The position numbers and the translations under genes were made by a program. A stretch of DNA of 64,000 bases, from assembly GCA_013400975.1 (NCBI GenBank), contig WBMZ01006400.1, positions 496,001 through 560,000 on the forward strand, given 5' to 3'. The notes under the pieces were generated by a model that saw only the letters and a list, made by a program, of their open reading frames with translations, was not told where the DNA came from and ran no database searches. Below are positions 60,883 to 64,000 of this stretch, piece by piece. The stretch's first letter is position 1. Every line of letters begins with the position of its first letter. The DNA is from Atrichornis clamosus. Taxonomy: Eukaryota; Chordata; Aves; Passeriformes; Menuridae.

Positions 60883-63072
60883 TGAGGGCCATACCCAGAC
60901 AAGGAGGTGGCTGTGGGGCAGCAGGCAGGGTTCCAGTCTCAGAGCAGCACTGCTGCCAGTGCCAGCAGAGACTGCCAGGGTCGCTGCTCAGCCAGGCCCG
61001 GCACACGCACGAGAGAAACAGAGACCACCAAGGAGGCACAGACCAGGACTTCAGAGGGAGGGATGTCCTTAGGCTGCCTTTTGGGTGGCTCCACTGGCGT
61101 TTTAATATCTCCACATTTGCATCGTTGCCTTTGGATACTGCTCAAGGGCGAGCTGTACAATCTTCCCCTTGGCTGATTTACTGAGTTGTGATTTTTTTTT
61201 TTTGCTTGAAGTTCTTTTTATTTAATATTGATTATTGTAGAGTGCTGTAAGGTAACAGCATGAAAGTGTTATTAACTTACTGGTAGGGTACATTTTATCT
61301 TTGAAAAAAAAATGTTTGTGTGTGAAGGTTTCAATCTTCATGTATAGCTCCATGATGAATAAGTGTTAAGTGTAACATTGAGAAGTTCTGATTTTTAGAC
61401 AAGTCATACAATCAGAGAAAAAAAAAAAAAGAAACCACAATCTCACACTCTCCTATCCACCTACCTCCCCAAAATTCAGGCAGGAGTAAGCTAAGAGGTG
61501 TCTAAAAGAAGCTAATCTATTCTTAACCTTGCTTCCTAAGTGACAGCAAAATTAAATTGTAGCAATCATGAATCATAGGAGGATCAGAGCTGAGTAACTA
61601 ATTGGCCTATTTTCTGTACTGTCAGAATCCTCTCGAGCAATTTTCCTCAATTATAACTGCAAATCAGCATGTTATTTCCTCTTCACAAACTACCCATTGC
61701 TGAGGGACTAACTAGGTGTCCCAGGATATTTCCTGATCTATTGCTGGAGACCAATTCCCACTGTTAAATAATTACAGAAAGTTCAGAGTCCCATGTCAAA
61801 GGGCAAAATGAAAAAAAAACCCTTTTCTCTATTAAAAAAATGAAAACCTTAATTATAGAGAATAAATCTTATTTTTAATAGCAGGCTTTCCCAAAAATTT
61901 GGAATCTTCTTTGATCAAAGCTAGGGACAGGCTTAACAGAACACACTCAACACTTCCTCTTCAGATATTGATTTGCCTTCAGTGTGAAGGCTATAATACT
62001 AAAACTCTGTCAAATGTAGAGTCCATTGTAAAAAAGGACTGCAGTTATTCACTGCTATTGTTCAGGGATATCAAAGATATGATTAAACTTGCATTCTATT
62101 ACACCACCTAGGGTGGTTTTTCTGGCTACCTGCTCATGATACAATGTACATTCCACCTGTTACTTGCATTCTCCAAGATGCATTATGATGTCTATTCCTA
62201 GCTAACATCAATATTCCCTTGTAATATCAAATATGTAATGAAAAGACAGAATCCCATCTATTAAAAAGTATAAATAACACCTCAAAGAAATCCCTTTGGA
62301 AAAAGGAAAACGTTAAAACAATTGACCCTTCTAAAGCATATTATCCAAATTTCTTCATTTCAGCCAGACTATAAAAATATATAGATTAAAAAAACTGATC
62401 TAGAATAAAGTGGAGAGAAAAGGTTAAGAGGTCCACTTGCTTATTTCAGAGCAGTGGTCCTTCACTGATGATAAAGCATTTGGGCTTCCCAGGGGACAGG
62501 TCCGGCAGATGCACCACGACCTGGCAGGACTGTGAGGAACACCTACATGTAGCAGCCTTAGGGCTTTTGTTTGTTTGCTTGTTTTTTAAAATCCTTCCCA
62601 CTACTGGCAACTTGCCTGCCCAGGGGCTGAGCTGGATTTGCTTTCCGAGCGATTCCTTCTGTCTCGTTAGCAATGACAGGCTCATTTTCCCCAGTGACAC
62701 CAGTGCTAGTGCCACACGGGTCTTTACTCATCTTTCACATACACTTGACATCAGAGAAGAATTGTTATAAGTAGTATTCAGGCATCCTTTTTTGTTGCTT
62801 GAGCTAAGAGACTTTGGATTCAGAATCAGCAGTATAGGTTCAAAACCAAATAATGGCTTAGTATTGGAAATTCTTTCATCTCAGGTAGACAAGACCTAAA
62901 AAAAAACCCCACAAAAACTGCATAAATTTTGTTTGTGTGTATGTGTGAATTATCTTAGTATTCTTTTCTACATCATGAAGAATTTAACTTTTCCAAACCT
63001 GCTCTGAGTGATGACATTTTAGGATTTTTTCAGTTAGTTTTCTTATTTTGGTTTTTTGGGTTTTTTTTTTTT
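60883..63072. other. Noncoding DNA, GC-rich next to the CR1 and then AT-rich
   Basis: The first 300 bases (60883-61180) are GC-rich with overlapping open frames on both strands, which I take to be a composition effect. They may belong to the flank of the CR1. T and A runs lie at 61192-61203 and 61418-61430. No gene recognised. Confidence 0.55.
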
Positions 63073-63131
63073 NNNNNNNNNNNNNNNNNNNNNNNNNNNN
63101 NNNNNNNNNNNNNNNNNNNNNNNNNNNNNNN
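63073..63131. other. Assembly gap (59 N) inside a poly(T) run
   Basis: Fifty-nine N are flanked by T12 on the left (63061-63072) and T12-G-T14 on the right (63132-63158). The gap therefore sits in a homopolymer that stopped sequencing or assembly. Its true length and content are unknown. A poly(T) here could also be the reversed A tail of a retrotransposed element hidden in the gap. Confidence 0.98.
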
Positions 63132-63158
63132 TTTTTTTTTTTTGTTTTTTTTTTTTTT

Positions 63159-64000
63159 AAGTAGGCAGGTATCTGTAAACTAAATAAAAATAGGCCGTTG
63201 GAACATCCTAGATACTAGAGTATATTTAAGGTTTCTTAGTTCTCACTGGCGACAGCTGGCCTGTCACACTTAGAGCAACAAGAGCACTCAACACAACAAT
63301 CTCCATCATTGTTGTCTGGAAATAGCTAAACAACCAGCAGCATCTCCAAGGTGGTCTTGTGAAGTTTGCTGAAAGCAGAGATACATTAGTACCTTTTCTA
63401 AAGACTGGGCTATTACCTGATATCCTGTTTTAATTTGATCTAGTGAGATTCTGAAGGTTTCCATAGCATTAGAATAGTACTATTGTACAGTGTACAGTAA
63501 TAAAGAGACTCATCTGCAAAACAGCTGAAATTGTGCCCCAAAATTTTCAATTAATTTCTAAAAATCACAGAAATATCCACCAAGTTTCTCAGTGCTGCGT
63601 TGCAGCTCTCTAATGCAGCACCTGCAATGTCTGAAGGAGGATATTTTCATTAAAGCTATGGAAATTGTCATGTTTAAGTAAATAATTTCTGATGGTCTTG
63701 ATTTAGCAATTTCTTTAGAGTAAAACCTGTGGGATGTTCACAGTGTGTGTTCAAGATAAAGAAACACTTTTTGCCTTGTCCAGTCAAGAAACAGAAGTAT
63801 GTTCATCTGAGATCAACAGGGAAAGCAACATTGGAAGACAAAAGTAGAAATTATGCAAGGGATACTTAAAACATGTATTATCTGCCTATTTTTTTCTGTC
63901 CTTCAAATGCATTGTGTTTTGGCGATGAGCCATTGCAGTTCCAAAGCAGCAGCTTTTATTCAGCTGTGGACCACAGGGCACAGTATCTGCTGTTCTTTTT
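63159..64000. other. Noncoding DNA to the right of the gap
   Basis: Unique sequence with no open frame of note and no recognised repeat. Confidence 0.6.

Overview
The window looks like bird nuclear DNA. Every interspersed repeat I can classify with confidence is a CR1 LINE in the avian style: 5'-truncated copies that end near the ATTCTGTG-type 3' octamer. There is no sign of L1, Alu or B1 elements. The sequence is AT-rich, CpG-poor and full of short A/T homopolymers. It has one 59-base assembly gap inside a poly(T) run near the right end. Assignment to birds is well supported; order or species cannot be read from the sequence.

I find no convincing protein-coding exon of a cellular gene, no tRNA or rRNA gene, no CRISPR array and no operon-like structure. 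All open frames are short (151 codons or fewer). Apart from one retroelement frame they have no recognisable family signature, and several simply read through CR1 copies. The window is best described as a gene desert or the inside of a very large intron.

Layout. 1-7.5 kb: unique AT-rich DNA with poly(A)/poly(T) runs. 7.5-11.2 kb: three CR1 fragments on the minus strand. 14.1-14.9 kb: an isolated GC-rich, CpG-enriched block. 15-26 kb: AT-rich unique DNA, including stretches rich in homeodomain-type TAAT/ATTA cores. 26.4-26.5 kb: an A/C-biased low-complexity tract. 26.95-27.54 kb, minus strand: a decayed Ty3/gypsy-type pol relic, from the reverse transcriptase/RNase H connection into RNase H. 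This is the only recognisable coding remnant in the window apart from CR1. 32.8-34.7 kb: a cluster of old repeats, namely a 120-bp imperfect palindrome, a possible MIR/CORE-SINE-like relic and a diverged CR1. 38.9-39.3 kb: a CR1 on the minus strand. 45.5-46.0 kb: two CR1 copies head to tail on the plus strand. 60.5-60.9 kb: a CR1 on the plus strand. 63.07-63.13 kb: the gap. Elsewhere there are short local duplications (16.8, 20.4, 36.2, 43.7, 48.2 and 53.2 kb).

The features do not form a working system. They record retrotransposon insertion and decay in DNA that may carry regulatory elements. The two items most worth following up are the Ty3/gypsy relic, because that class is scarce in birds, and the 120-bp palindrome, whose arms resemble an old palindromic repeat I recall from reptile and bird genomes.
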